32,511 bases of DNA from Bacteroidaceae bacterium. GTDB taxonomy: Bacteria; Bacteroidota; Bacteroidia; Bacteroidales; Barnesiellaceae_A. The stretch spans positions 68,709-101,219 of the forward strand of contig JAGBHF010000011.1 in the NCBI GenBank assembly GCA_017935645.1. The letters are read 5' to 3'. A model generated the notes under the pieces. The model worked only from the letters and a program-made list of their open reading frames with translations. It was not told where the DNA came from and did not search any database. Shown in pieces: positions 1 through 8,401 of the stretch. Numbering within the stretch: the stretch's first letter is position 1; every line of letters begins with the position of its first letter. Position numbers and translations under genes: made by a program.

Positions 1-55
1 CAAAAATGAAATTATAATAACAATCTTATAAAACAGACATAAACAACAAAAATAT

Positions 56-1387
56 ATGAGTACAAAAAGGCTTTTCATAGAGACATACGGTTGCCAAATG
101 AATGTTGCCGATAGTGAAGTTGTAGCATCAATCATGGAGATGCATGGTTACCACCTATGCGAAACAATCGAGGAGGCTGATGCTGTATTTGTCAACACCT
201 GTTCGATACGCGATAATGCCGAACAAAAGATTGTATCGCGGTTGGCATTTTTCCGTTCACTCAAACGCAAAAAACCACACCTCATAGTGGGTGTATTGGG
301 TTGTATGGCCGAGCGTGTCCGTGAAGAGTTGGTTACTAATCATGGCGTAGACCTTGTAGCCGGTCCTGATGCCTACCTCGACCTACCGGCTCTTATATCG
401 GCTGTTGAGCAAGGCGAGCCTGCTATTAATGTCGAGCTATCAACCACCGAAACTTACCGTGATGTTGTTCCTGCACGCATGGGCAACAGTCGTGTTTCGG
501 GCTATATCTCTATCATGCGTGGTTGCAACAACTTCTGTTCATACTGCATTGTGCCCTACACCCGCGGTCGCGAGCGTAGTCGTGAGCCGGAGAGCATCTT
601 GCGCGAATTGGCTGACTTGAAGGCTCGTGGCTTTAAAGAGGCTATCTTGTTGGGACAGAATGTCAACTCTTATAATTATGTGGCTGAAGATGGTACTCGT
701 ATAGACTTCCCTGCATTGTTGCGTATGGTGGCCGAAGCTGCCGGCGAGGGTATGCGTGTACGCTTTACTACCTCACACCCCAAGGATATGAGCGACGAGA
801 TACTCGAAGCCATTGCGTCGCACCCCTCGTTGTGTCATCACATACACCTTCCCGTACAATCGGGCAACAATCGCATCCTTCAATTGATGAATCGCAAGTA
901 CACACGCGAATGGTATCTCGACCGCGTAGCTGCTATTCGTCGCATCATACCCGATTGTGGTATATCGAGCGACCTGTTCTGTGGCTTCCACTCTGAGAGC
1001 GAAGAGGAGTTTGAAGACACTTTGAGCCTCATGCGTGAAGTATGCTACGACTCATCATTCTTGTTTAAATACTCTGAGCGTCCCGGCACCTTCGCATCGA
1101 AACACTTGCCCGACGATATTGAAGAGGAGGTTAAGATAGCTCGCTTGCAACGCATGATTGACTTGCAAAACGAGTTGTCGCTCGAGAGCAACCGTCGCGA
1201 CATCGGCAAGACCTTCGAGGTATTGGTAGAGGGCTTCTCAAAACGCTCTCGTGAGCAACTTTTTGGTCGTACACAACAAAACAAAGTAGTGGTATTCCCT
1301 CGTGGCAATCACCATATAGGCGATTTTGTTAAAGTAAAAGTATACGAGGCTTCATCTGCTACTCTCTTAGGCGAGGAGGTAGAGTAG
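56..1387 (+). CDS. miaB: tRNA-2-methylthio-N6-dimethylallyladenosine synthase MiaB
   Basis: This radical-SAM methylthiotransferase adds the 2-methylthio group to i6A37 in tRNAs that read UNN codons. The 443-residue protein has the full family layout. The N-terminal UPF0004 domain carries three cluster cysteines (C13 in YGCQMN, C49 in NTCSIRDNAEQK, C83 in LGCMAER). The radical-SAM motif RGCNNFCSYC gives C157, C161 and C164. A TRAM-like RNA-binding domain ends the protein (about residues 375-440). The NTCSIRDNAEQK signature favours MiaB over RimO or MtaB. The ATG at 56 gives the expected N-terminus; only 55 bases lie upstream, so the promoter is outside the window or unseen. The next gene starts one base after the stop, which implies one transcript with the MFS and HD genes. 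It needs two [4Fe-4S] clusters and SAM, both also served by genes in this window (sufB, metK). Confidence 0.96.
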   Translation: MSTKRLFIETYGCQMNVADSEVVASIMEMHGYHLCETIEEADAVFVNTCSIRDNAEQKIVSRLAFFRSLKRKKPHLIVGVLGCMAERVREELVTNHGVDLVAGPDAYLDLPALISAVEQGEPAINVELSTTETYRDVVPARMGNSRVSGYISIMRGCNNFCSYCIVPYTRGRERSREPESILRELADLKARGFKEAILLGQNVNSYNYVAEDGTRIDFPALLRMVAEAAGEGMRVRFTTSHPKDMSDEILEAIASHPSLCHHIHLPVQSGNNRILQLMNRKYTREWYLDRVAAIRRIIPDCGISSDLFCGFHSESEEEFEDTLSLMREVCYDSSFLFKYSERPGTFASKHLPDDIEEEVKIARLQRMIDLQNELSLESNRRDIGKTFEVLVEGFSKRSREQLFGRTQQNKVVVFPRGNHHIGDFVKVKVYEASSATLLGEEVE

Positions 1388-1388
1388 A

Positions 1389-2588
1389 ATGAACACCCAA
1401 CATCCCGATACAGCTCGTCCACGTTTATGGACACCGAGTTTTTGTGCAGTGGCAGCAGGTAATTTCTTGCTGTTCTTCTCATTTTACCTGCTACTGCCCA
1501 TATTGCCTATGTATGTAGGCGAAACATTCGGAGCCGACAAGAGCCTTACCGGTATGGTATTGGCATCCTATACTATCATGGCACTGCTTGTGCGCCCTGT
1601 GAGTGGTTATATGGTCGACACATTCCCCCGCAAGAAGTTGTTGCTTATATGCTACACAATATTTATGCTCTTCTTTTGCGGATACTTGCTGGCCGGAACA
1701 CTCCTTTTGTTTACCCTTATTCGCGCCACACATGGTGCAGCATTCGGCCTTGTAACGGTGTCGAACAGCACTATGGCAATAGACATCATGCCGGCACAAC
1801 GTCGTGGCGAAGGCATTGGGTATTATGGTGTCAGCAACAACCTTGCAATGGCATTCGGGCCCTCTATATCGCTCTATTTCTATGAGACGTTGCACGCCTT
1901 TACACCTATATTTATGATATCGGTTGTTACCTCGTTCTTGGGATTGTGTTGCGTATCGACGATAAAGGCTCCGGCCAAAACCATAGAGCAACCATCACAA
2001 GCCATTTCGCTCGACCGATTTATACTTGTCAAGGGGTTGCCCGAGATGCTTCCCGTCATATTTTTCTCTTTTGCCTATGGTATATTATCGACCTACTTGG
2101 CCATCTATGGACGCACCGAAGTGGGTATAACCGACGGCACAGGCCTGTTCTTCGTTATCATGGCATGCGGCCTTGTCATGTCGCGCCTGCGCGTAGGCTT
2201 GATGCTCAATCGCGGATTGGTTGCACAGAGCATTATATTGGGTATGGCAGTCATACTGTTGGGATTTGGCATCTTTGTTATTTTCCGCCAGCCCATCGGT
2301 TTCTACTCGGCAGCTTTCGTGTTAGGATTTGGCTTTGGTACGATGTGCTCAGCCCTGCAAGCCATGTTTATCAACCTTGCTCCCAACAATCGTCGCGGTA
2401 CAGCCAATTCAACTTACTTCACGGCTTGGGACTTGGGTATAGGCTTAGGCGTATTCATTGGCGGACACATTGCCGAACTCACCTCTTATGCCAACGCCTT
2501 CCGCACCGGACTGGGAGTTGCCATGGTGGGTTTCTTGATTTTCTTCTTCATCATACGCCACCACTTCGAGGCCAACAAATTGCGATAG
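1389..2588 (+). CDS. MFS transporter (drug-efflux-like)
   Basis: This is a 399-residue inner-membrane protein with about 12 hydrophobic segments, the size and pattern of the major facilitator superfamily. The loop between segments 2 and 3 carries the family motif A in the form GYMVDTFPRKKLL (consensus GxxxDxxGRR). A central polar stretch at about residues 195-210 separates two six-helix halves. It resembles the DHA1/arabinose-efflux-permease branch, usually proton-coupled exporters. The substrate cannot be read from the sequence. It starts one base after miaB and ends three bases before the HD-domain gene, so it is translated from the same message. No functional link to tRNA modification is evident. 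Confidence 0.88.
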   Translation: MNTQHPDTARPRLWTPSFCAVAAGNFLLFFSFYLLLPILPMYVGETFGADKSLTGMVLASYTIMALLVRPVSGYMVDTFPRKKLLLICYTIFMLFFCGYLLAGTLLLFTLIRATHGAAFGLVTVSNSTMAIDIMPAQRRGEGIGYYGVSNNLAMAFGPSISLYFYETLHAFTPIFMISVVTSFLGLCCVSTIKAPAKTIEQPSQAISLDRFILVKGLPEMLPVIFFSFAYGILSTYLAIYGRTEVGITDGTGLFFVIMACGLVMSRLRVGLMLNRGLVAQSIILGMAVILLGFGIFVIFRQPIGFYSAAFVLGFGFGTMCSALQAMFINLAPNNRRGTANSTYFTAWDLGIGLGVFIGGHIAELTSYANAFRTGLGVAMVGFLIFFFIIRHHFEANKLR

Positions 2589-2591
2589 GTT

Positions 2592-3203
2592 ATGACGCTT
2601 CAAGAGTATATCACCGAGCACATCATACCGCGTTATAAGGCCTTCGACAAGGCTCACAATCTTACTCATGTGACCGATGTTATTGAGCGTAGCATGGCTC
2701 TTGCATCACAATATGATGTAAATAGCGACATGGTATATACCATCGCAGCCTATCACGACCTGGGCTTGTGTGAGGGTCGTGAGCGACACCATATCGTGTC
2801 GGGCGAGATAATAGCTGACGATGCAATGTTGCAAAAATGGTTCACCCCCGAACAGATAACCACCATGCGTGAGGCAGTCGAGGATCATAGAGCCTCCAAT
2901 CACCATGCGCCACGTTCAATTTACGGTTGCATCGTAGCCGAAGCCGATCGCCTCATAGACCCCGATACAACCCTACGTCGCACGGTACAATACGGGCTGA
3001 AACACCTCGACACCACCGATCGGCAACAACACTACGAACGATTTTGCCAACACTTGCAAGAGAAATATGCCGAAGGAGGATATTTACGCTTGTGGCTACC
3101 CGAGAGCGACAATAAAAAGCGTCTCGAAGAGCTACGCACCATTATCGCCAACCCCGAGCAGTTGCGATGCAAGTTCGACCGTATTTTTGATGAAGAGATA
3201 TAG
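2592..3203 (+). CDS. HD-domain phosphohydrolase (uncharacterised)
   Basis: This 203-residue soluble protein has the metal-binding signature of the HD superfamily: H26 in AHNLTHV, the H55-D56 pair in AAYHDLGL, and a distal Asp in VAEADRLID. HD proteins hydrolyse phosphate esters, often of nucleotides, using a bound divalent metal. The HD core covers about residues 20-125, and a charged C-terminal part follows. It lacks the synthetase half of RelA/SpoT and shows no other fused domain. The substrate is unknown. It is the last gene of the miaB-MFS-HD unit. A 134-base gap follows; a short CCGAC/GTCGG inverted repeat lies there without a T-run. Confidence 0.85.
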   Translation: MTLQEYITEHIIPRYKAFDKAHNLTHVTDVIERSMALASQYDVNSDMVYTIAAYHDLGLCEGRERHHIVSGEIIADDAMLQKWFTPEQITTMREAVEDHRASNHHAPRSIYGCIVAEADRLIDPDTTLRRTVQYGLKHLDTTDRQQHYERFCQHLQEKYAEGGYLRLWLPESDNKKRLEELRTIIANPEQLRCKFDRIFDEEI

Positions 3204-3303
3204 ATCATTGTCCGACTCGTCGGCTAAGAAAAAATAACACTTTCGCAACCCAATGTAGGCTCAAAATAGTGCATAAGATAGCGCTTTATTGGAAATAAAA
3301 GTG

Positions 3304-3311
3304 TATTTTTG
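3304..3311 (+). promoter_or_regulatory. Bacteroidota -7 element for cvpA-sufB
   Basis: TATTTTTG matches the TAnnTTTG -7 consensus of the Bacteroidota primary sigma factor, 26 bases before the cvpA-like ATG. No clean TTTG -33 box is found at the usual 19-21 base spacing, so the call rests on the -7 box and its position. Confidence 0.5.
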
Positions 3312-3337
3312 CAATCACTGATATTAAATAAGAAATA

Positions 3338-3838
3338 ATGCAAATAGTAGACATCATCATGTTGGGGCTTGTAGTGCTCATGACCATATGGGGCATGGTA
3401 CGAGGCATTGTGCGCCAAATAGGCGACCTGGCAGCTCTGATATTGGGTGTAATAGGTGCTAACTTGTGGGGTGGCAACATGGCCACAATACTTGCCGAGC
3501 ATACCGAATGGTCACTGATTTTGTGCCAATTCTTGGCATACATCGGTGTGTTTATTGCTATCTATTTAACCATCCGCATAGTAGCCGGTTGCATCAAGTC
3601 GCTCACACAACTTGTGCGATTGGGTTGGATTGACTCTATTGCCGGTGGATTATTTGGTGCGTTCAAGACCATCCTGTTTGTAAGCCTTCTACTCAACCTG
3701 ACCATGCTTATAACAAAGGATGCCGACATATGGACATCGCCCGAGCTTACACAATCGGTATGTTACGAAACGGTAAAGAGTTTTGCACCCAACGTTCTGC
3801 ACCATGTGTGGCAAGAACAAACCACCCCGACACCTTGA
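3338..3838 (+). CDS. CvpA family membrane protein
   Basis: This 166-residue protein has four predicted membrane segments. The opening pattern (VDIIMLGLVVLMTIWGMVRG) and the following 'R-x-GDLAALILG' stretch are typical of the CvpA/colicin V production family. The first segment begins almost at the N-terminus. CvpA proteins are inner-membrane proteins linked to colicin V export and, in other species, to envelope stress and bile resistance; the mechanism is unsettled. The gene lies 23 bases upstream of sufB on the same strand. From memory, this pairing is common in Bacteroidales and suggests co-transcription. Confidence 0.85.
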   Translation: MQIVDIIMLGLVVLMTIWGMVRGIVRQIGDLAALILGVIGANLWGGNMATILAEHTEWSLILCQFLAYIGVFIAIYLTIRIVAGCIKSLTQLVRLGWIDSIAGGLFGAFKTILFVSLLLNLTMLITKDADIWTSPELTQSVCYETVKSFAPNVLHHVWQEQTTPTP

Positions 3839-3861
3839 TTGTTTAACAAAACAAAGTAAAG

Positions 3862-5349
3862 ATGAAGATGGAAAACAACGATAAAACAATAAATGCCAAC
3901 GAAGAACTCCGCAAGGATTCGATACTCGACGATGTTACATCGAAAGAGTATGAGTATGGCTTTGTAACTGATATAGAGACCGACATTATCGAGCGTGGAC
4001 TTAACGAAGATGTTGTGCGCCATATATCGGAACGTAAAGGCGAGCCTGAGTGGTTGCTTGAGTTTCGCTTACAAGCATTCCGCCATTGGCAAACACTAAA
4101 GATGCCTACATGGGCACACCTCAATATACCCGAAATAGATTATCAAGCTATCAGCTACTATGCCGAGCCCAAAACCCGCAAAGGGCCTGAATCGCTCGAC
4201 GAGGTTGACCCCGAATTGCTCAAGACATTCGACAAACTTGGTATCTCACTCGAAGAACAAATGCGCCTATCGGGTATAGCAGTCGATGCCGTTATGGATA
4301 GTGTCTCGGTTAAGACAACTTTCCGCGAGAAGTTGGCTGAGCTGGGTGTAATATTTTGCTCAATCAGCGAGGCTGTAAAGGACTATCCCGACTTGGTGCG
4401 CAAGTATCTCGGCTCGGTAGTCTCTTACCGCGATAACTTTTTTGCAGCACTCAACTCGGCTGTATTCAGCGACGGCTCGTTTGTATATATCCCCAAGGGG
4501 GTGCGTTGCCCCATGGAGTTGTCGACCTACTTCCGCATCAACGCCGCCAACACAGGACAGTTTGAGCGCACGCTCATCGTTGCCGACGACGACAGCTACG
4601 TGAGCTATCTCGAAGGCTGTACAGCCCCTATGCGCGACGAAAATCAGCTCCATGCCGCTATTGTCGAGATACGTGTACATGAGCGCGCCGAGGTAAAATA
4701 CTCGACTGTACAAAACTGGTATCCCGGCGATAAAGATGGTAAAGGTGGTATATACAACTTTGTAACCAAACGCGGATTGTGCAAAGGCGACAACTCGAAA
4801 CTTTCGTGGACACAAGTAGAGACCGTATCGGCTATTACATGGAAATATCCCAGCTGTGTTCTTGCAGGTGACAATTCGATAGGCGAATTCTACTCGGTAG
4901 CTGTTACCAACAACCACCAACAAGCCGACACTGGTACTAAGATGATACACATAGGCAAGAACACCCGCAGTACCATCGTATCGAAGGGTATCTCGGCCGG
5001 TAGTAGCCAGAACAGCTATCGCGGACTGGTGCGTGTAACTCCTACAGCCGACAATGCACGCAACTTTACACAATGCGACAGCCTCTTGCTCAGCGACCAT
5101 TGTGGTGCTCACACATTCCCCTATATCGACATCAAGAACAACACTGCCGTGATGGAACATGAGGCCACAACCTCAAAGATTAACGAAGACCAAATCTTCT
5201 ACTGCAACCAACGCGGTATCCCCACCGAGGACGCTGTAGGTCTTATTGTCAACGGCTATGCCAAGGAGGTAATGAACAAGTTGCCGATGGAGTTTGCCGT
5301 TGAAGCACAAAAACTCCTGCAAGTAACCCTCGAAGGCTCGGTAGGATAA
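3862..5349 (+). CDS. sufB: Fe-S cluster assembly scaffold SufB
   Basis: SufB is the scaffold subunit of the SufBCD complex, on which Fe-S clusters are built with SufC ATPase and SufD. The 495-residue length equals that of E. coli SufB. The key residues fall in register: C405 in [17 protein letters not shown], which accepts sulfur from SufE/SufS, and E434 in [11 protein letters not shown]. The start could be the ATG at 3862 (MKMENND) or the ATG at 3868; both give an intact protein. No sufC, sufD or sufS follows. A strong hairpin comes 22 bases after the stop, and the next gene is metK on the other strand. The sufBCDS cluster normal for this order is therefore split here, so the partner genes must be elsewhere or absent. 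Confidence 0.95.
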   Translation: MKMENNDKTINANEELRKDSILDDVTSKEYEYGFVTDIETDIIERGLNEDVVRHISERKGEPEWLLEFRLQAFRHWQTLKMPTWAHLNIPEIDYQAISYYAEPKTRKGPESLDEVDPELLKTFDKLGISLEEQMRLSGIAVDAVMDSVSVKTTFREKLAELGVIFCSISEAVKDYPDLVRKYLGSVVSYRDNFFAALNSAVFSDGSFVYIPKGVRCPMELSTYFRINAANTGQFERTLIVADDDSYVSYLEGCTAPMRDENQLHAAIVEIRVHERAEVKYSTVQNWYPGDKDGKGGIYNFVTKRGLCKGDNSKLSWTQVETVSAITWKYPSCVLAGDNSIGEFYSVAVTNNHQQADTGTKMIHIGKNTRSTIVSKGISAGSSQNSYRGLVRVTPTADNARNFTQCDSLLLSDHCGAHTFPYIDIKNNTAVMEHEATTSKINEDQIFYCNQRGIPTEDAVGLIVNGYAKEVMNKLPMEFAVEAQKLLQVTLEGSVG

Positions 5350-5371
5350 TCATAGCAACCTATAACAATAA

Positions 5372-5401
5372 CGCGGGCGCATCTGTTGAGATGCGCCCGC
5401 G
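5372..5401. terminator. Hairpin between sufB and metK
   Basis: A perfect 13-bp GC-rich stem (CGCGGGCGCATCT and its complement) with a GTTG loop sits between two convergent genes, where it can end both transcripts. Neither side has a long T-run, so termination could be less complete than at the other sites in this window. Confidence 0.8.
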
Positions 5402-5430
5402 CTTGTATATACGTTGTAGCAAATACACTA

Positions 5431-6750
5431 TTATAGGCCAAATGCTTCACGAACAGCATCTACATAGTCGAGTTTCTCCCATGTAAACAACTCTACCTCA
5501 CGTACGATAGGCTCGGCAAGATAGCGCGAAGCAAAGGTCTTGGTAACTGTGCGGGGGGTGCGACCCATGTGACCGTATGAAGCAGTCTCCTCATAGATGG
5601 GATTGCGCAACTTGAGTCGCTCCTCGATAGCACGAGGACGCATATCGAACAACTTATCAACAATAGTAGCAATCTCAGCATCGCTCTGCGGCACGTGCGA
5701 CTTGCCATAAGTATTGACATAGATGCTCACGGGACGAGCCACACCAATAGCATATGATACTTGTACCAACACTTCATCGGCAACACCGGCAGCCACCAAG
5801 TTCTTGGCAATGTGACGTGCGGCATAAGCTGCCGAGCGGTCTACCTTCGAGGGATCTTTACCCGAGAATGCACCACCACCGTGAGCACCCTTACCACCGT
5901 AGGTATCTACAATAATCTTGCGACCGGTAAGGCCTGTATCGCCATGAGGGCCACCAATAACAAACTTGCCTGTAGGATTGACGTGCAAGATAAGCTTGTC
6001 GTCAAAGAGTGCTTGCACACGCTCGGGAAGTTGAGCTATCACACGAGGCAACAACACCTCTTGCACATCGCGACGGATGGTTGCCAACATAGCCTCATCG
6101 GCACGATTTTGAGCCTCGACAGATGCATCATCGGGCGAGACAAACTCGTCGTGTTGTGTAGAAATAACAATAGTGTGTATGCGCACAGGATTGTTTTGTG
6201 CATCATACTCGATAGTTACTTGCGACTTCGAGTCGGGGCGCAAATAAGAGGTAACACGACCCTTGCGCAAGTAGGTCATCTGCTCGGCTTCGCGACGTAT
6301 CTTGGCCAACTCAAGCAAGAGAATGTGTGAGATTTCTAGCGAGAGAGGCATATAATTGTCAGTCTCATTACAAGCATAACCAAACATCATACCTTGGTCG
6401 CCTGCACCCTGCTCCATGGGATCTTGACGCTCTACACCGCGGTTGATATCGGCACTTTGCTCATGAATAGCCGAGAAGATACCACAAGAATCGCCATCGA
6501 ACTTATAGGTACTCTTGTTATAACCAATACGATTGATAACACGGCGGGCAGTATCCATGAGGTCGACGTACGCCGACGATTTTACCTCACCGGCAAGAAT
6601 CACCTGACCGGTAGTTACCAATGTTTCGCAAGCAACCTTCGACGAAGGGTCTTGTGCAAGGAACTCATCAAGCACCGCATCCGACAATTGGTCGGCCACT
6701 TTATCGGGATGTCCTTCCGACACCGACTCTGATGTAAATAAATAATTCAT
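5431..6750 (-). CDS. metK: S-adenosylmethionine synthase MetK
   Basis: MetK makes SAM from methionine and ATP in the cytoplasm. The N-terminus [18 protein letters not shown] holds the methionine/ATP-binding motif. [12 protein letters not shown] (near residue 117) and [19 protein letters not shown] are the two PROSITE-type family signatures. At 439 residues it is longer than the E. coli enzyme (384), as is usual for Bacteroidota. The ATG at 6750 gives the canonical MetK N-terminus. A probable SAM-II riboswitch lies about 135 bases upstream in its leader, which suggests feedback control by its own product. It converges on sufB with a shared hairpin between them. Long open frames antisense to it are shadows. 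Confidence 0.97.
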   Translation of the reverse strand: MNYLFTSESVSEGHPDKVADQLSDAVLDEFLAQDPSSKVACETLVTTGQVILAGEVKSSAYVDLMDTARRVINRIGYNKSTYKFDGDSCGIFSAIHEQSADINRGVERQDPMEQGAGDQGMMFGYACNETDNYMPLSLEISHILLLELAKIRREAEQMTYLRKGRVTSYLRPDSKSQVTIEYDAQNNPVRIHTIVISTQHDEFVSPDDASVEAQNRADEAMLATIRRDVQEVLLPRVIAQLPERVQALFDDKLILHVNPTGKFVIGGPHGDTGLTGRKIIVDTYGGKGAHGGGAFSGKDPSKVDRSAAYAARHIAKNLVAAGVADEVLVQVSYAIGVARPVSIYVNTYGKSHVPQSDAEIATIVDKLFDMRPRAIEERLKLRNPIYEETASYGHMGRTPRTVTKTFASRYLAEPIVREVELFTWEKLDYVDAVREAFGL

Positions 6751-6809
6751 AGTTATATCCTTTTATTTTATCTATTACACAATATTGCAACAACACCTTG
6801 GCTGTTACT

Positions 6810-6878
6810 TCAATAAAAGTCGAGGGAAGACTGTCGAGAAATCACACAAAAAGAGCCGTCAAGAAACGACGCAGACAT
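6810..6878 (-). other. Possible 22-codon leader ORF behind the metK riboswitch
   Basis: An ATG lies six bases after the last conserved base of the SAM-II-like aptamer, at the distance where such aptamers normally control a start codon. The frame (beginning MSASFLDGSF) runs 22 codons to a TGA, 59 bases before the metK ATG. A frame this short can arise by chance. Its position, not its composition, is the reason to list it. Confidence 0.25.
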
Positions 6879-6884
6879 AGAACA

Positions 6885-6932
6885 GTTTTAGCAATTTTTT
6901 TGTGTGGTTGCAAGCAGCCAAATCCTTCCACA
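6885..6932 (-). promoter_or_regulatory. Probable SAM-II riboswitch in the metK leader
   Basis: Read on the minus strand, the leader has the elements of the SAM-II (metA motif) aptamer in order. Stem P1 is UGUGG (6932-6928) with CCACA (6907-6903). The first loop contains the conserved GAUUU (6924-6920) and ends in UUGCAA. An A-rich linker follows, then UUGCUAAAAC (6894-6885). The pseudoknot is supported because loop GCAA (6911-6908) can pair with UUGC (6894-6891). SAM-II aptamers are known from Proteobacteria and Bacteroidota upstream of methionine and SAM genes, and metK is a fitting target. The unusual point is distance: most SAM-II elements lie just before a start codon, but the metK ATG is about 135 bases downstream. 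Confidence 0.8.
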
Positions 6933-6945
6933 ATTATTTCGGGCA

Positions 6946-6953
6946 CAAAGTTA
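6946..6953 (-). promoter_or_regulatory. -7 element for metK leader transcript
   Basis: TAACTTTG on the minus strand fits TAnnTTTG. It would start transcription just before the riboswitch, so the whole aptamer is included in the RNA. No clear -33 TTTG is present at standard spacing. Confidence 0.55.
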
Positions 6954-7112
6954 CGAAATATCATTGATAAAATAACCAAGCAAAGCGATGTTTAGCGTTA
7001 TTTATATAAAACGAAGGCATTGTCTATTTGCTATTGGACTCTACACACTCTATAATTAACTATCATTCGGCGAAAAATTTCTTTTTTATATATAAATTTT
7101 CGATAAAATATG

Positions 7113-7120
7113 TACATTTG
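7113..7120 (+). promoter_or_regulatory. -7 element for the PAP2-like/purE/ispG unit
   Basis: TACATTTG is a full match to TAnnTTTG, 91 bases before the first ATG. The -33 region is only T-rich. Confidence 0.55.
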
Positions 7121-7133
7121 CATATTGTGGCTT

Positions 7134-7175
7134 GTTATGTAATGTGATGTCGCTTATGCGCGGTAACAACATAAC
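7134..7175 (+). repeat. Inverted repeat in the leader of the PAP2-like gene
   Basis: GTTATGT (7134-7140) and ACATAAC (7169-7175) can form a perfect 7-bp stem enclosing 28 bases that include a small TCGCTTATGCG fold. It lies wholly within the predicted 5' leader. No known element was recognised. Confidence 0.4.
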
Positions 7176-7210
7176 GCTGTATAAAACACTATTTTAATAC
7201 ATTGTAAGAC

Positions 7211-7846
7211 ATGAAACTCTTTGCCCGCATCTGTTCTACGATATTTCACCCACTCATAATGGCTACGTTGGGTATATTTCTATCGCTCTACTTCTCGTAC
7301 ATGAGAATGTTGGGTACTGAGTATATCATCAACGTATCGTTATTGGTTATTATTATAACCATTGCTATACCTTCGTTGGGCGTTCTATTGCTCTATAAGA
7401 CCAAGCGTATCAAGAGTATAGGTCTTGTCAATCGCACCGAGCGCACATTGCCATATTTGCTCTTCTTTGTGTGCTATGTAGTGGCTACAATCTTCTTGTG
7501 GTATGCCAATCTGCGCGGAATGCAGTTGGGATTCTTTATCGGAGGTCTTATAGCTATTCTCATAGACTTGATTGTAAATCGCTGGTGGAAGATAAGTGTG
7601 CACATGACAGCTATCGGTTGCCTCACAGGACTCATTTTTGTAATGAGCTATATGCAATACATCATGTACACCGAGTATATTCCACTACTCCAAGTAGCAG
7701 CTGTCATCAGTTCGGGTGCCTTGGGTACATCGCGCATACTGCTACGCCGACACACCATCGGTCAGGTGTGTTGCGGATTTATCAATGGATTCTTCTGGGT
7801 CTTCGTCTCATGTATGTTGACCACTACACTGCAATATATACAATAA
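7211..7846 (+). CDS. PAP2-like integral membrane protein
   Basis: This 211-residue protein has about six membrane segments. The C-terminal half resembles the last part of the PAP2 phosphatase fold: KISVHMTAIGC corresponds to the PSGH motif and SRILLRRHTIGQVCCG to the SRxxxxxHxxxD motif. The usual final Asp is Gln here, and the PSGH motif is reduced to SVH, so phosphatase activity is uncertain. Active PAP2 enzymes remove phosphate from lipids such as undecaprenyl diphosphate. It is followed after 18 bases by purE on the same strand, so the two are probably co-transcribed. It could be a non-catalytic relative with a lipid-related role. Confidence 0.7.
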   Translation: MKLFARICSTIFHPLIMATLGIFLSLYFSYMRMLGTEYIINVSLLVIIITIAIPSLGVLLLYKTKRIKSIGLVNRTERTLPYLLFFVCYVVATIFLWYANLRGMQLGFFIGGLIAILIDLIVNRWWKISVHMTAIGCLTGLIFVMSYMQYIMYTEYIPLLQVAAVISSGALGTSRILLRRHTIGQVCCGFINGFFWVFVSCMLTTTLQYIQ

Positions 7847-7864
7847 AATTTACATTATATACAC

Positions 7865-8371
7865 ATGCAACCTATTGTAAGTATTATCATGGGCAGTACT
7901 TCTGATATGCCCATTATGGAAAAAGCCGCACAACTTCTCAATGATTTTCAAATACCATTTGAGATAAATGCTCTCTCGGCTCACCGTACACCGGCGCAAG
8001 TTGAGGAGTTTGCTCGCAACGCACACAAGCGTGGTATCAAAGTGATAATTGCAGCAGCCGGTATGGCGGCTCATTTGCCCGGTGTTATTGCAGCAATGAC
8101 CCCCCTGCCTGTAATAGGTGTACCCATTAAGTCTACTCTTGAGGGTGTGGATGCTCTCTTGGCAATTGTGCAGATGCCTCCCGGTATACCCGTGGCTACG
8201 GTAGGTATCAATGCCGGATTGAATGCGGCAATATTGGCTACACAGATACTCGCCCTTGGTGATGAGAATATCGCACGCAAGGTGAGTGAATATAAAGAAA
8301 ACTTAGCCGGAAAGATTACCAAAGCCAACGAAGAATTGGCCCAAATCAAGTACGAATACAAAACAAACTAA
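7865..8371 (+). CDS. purE: N5-carboxyaminoimidazole ribonucleotide mutase PurE
   Basis: Class I PurE converts N5-CAIR to CAIR in de novo purine synthesis. The 168-residue protein shows the active-site strand IIMGSTSDMPIM (residues 7-18), the loop SAHRTP with H40, and the glycine-rich segment AAAGMAAHLPGVIAA. The length and these motifs fit the bacterial class I enzyme, which forms an octamer. It sits 18 bases behind the PAP2-like gene and 94 bases before ispG. The ATG at 7865 gives the standard N-terminus. No purK is adjacent. Confidence 0.95.
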   Translation: MQPIVSIIMGSTSDMPIMEKAAQLLNDFQIPFEINALSAHRTPAQVEEFARNAHKRGIKVIIAAAGMAAHLPGVIAAMTPLPVIGVPIKSTLEGVDALLAIVQMPPGIPVATVGINAGLNAAILATQILALGDENIARKVSEYKENLAGKITKANEELAQIKYEYKTN

Positions 8372-8401
8372 ACCATTGTGCCTTTGACAGCACACACGAT
8401 T

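Larger units (their letters stand above)
6751..7210. other. 460-base divergent intergenic region (metK / PAP2-like gene)
   Basis: The left part holds the metK leader on the minus strand: a -7 box at 6946-6953, the SAM-II-like aptamer at 6885-6932, a 22-codon reading frame at 6810-6878 and about 60 A/T-rich bases before the start codon. The right part holds the promoter of the PAP2-like gene (7113-7120) and its roughly 85-base leader. I see nothing convincing in 6985-7100 beyond A/T-rich sequence. Confidence 0.7.

Noticed and set aside
1491..1991. 166-residue open frame antisense to the MFS gene
   Set aside because: The composition (many Cys, Arg, Tyr, His) is that of a reversed membrane-protein gene. 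No motif and no promoter were seen.
3212..3223. CCGAC/GTCGG hairpin after the HD gene as a terminator
   Set aside because: The stem is only 5 bp with a two-base loop and is followed by A-rich, not T-rich, sequence on the plus strand.
6798..6995. 65-residue plus-strand frame in the metK upstream region
   Set aside because: It is antisense to the riboswitch and leader and shows no family features; the minus-strand RNA signals explain the region better.
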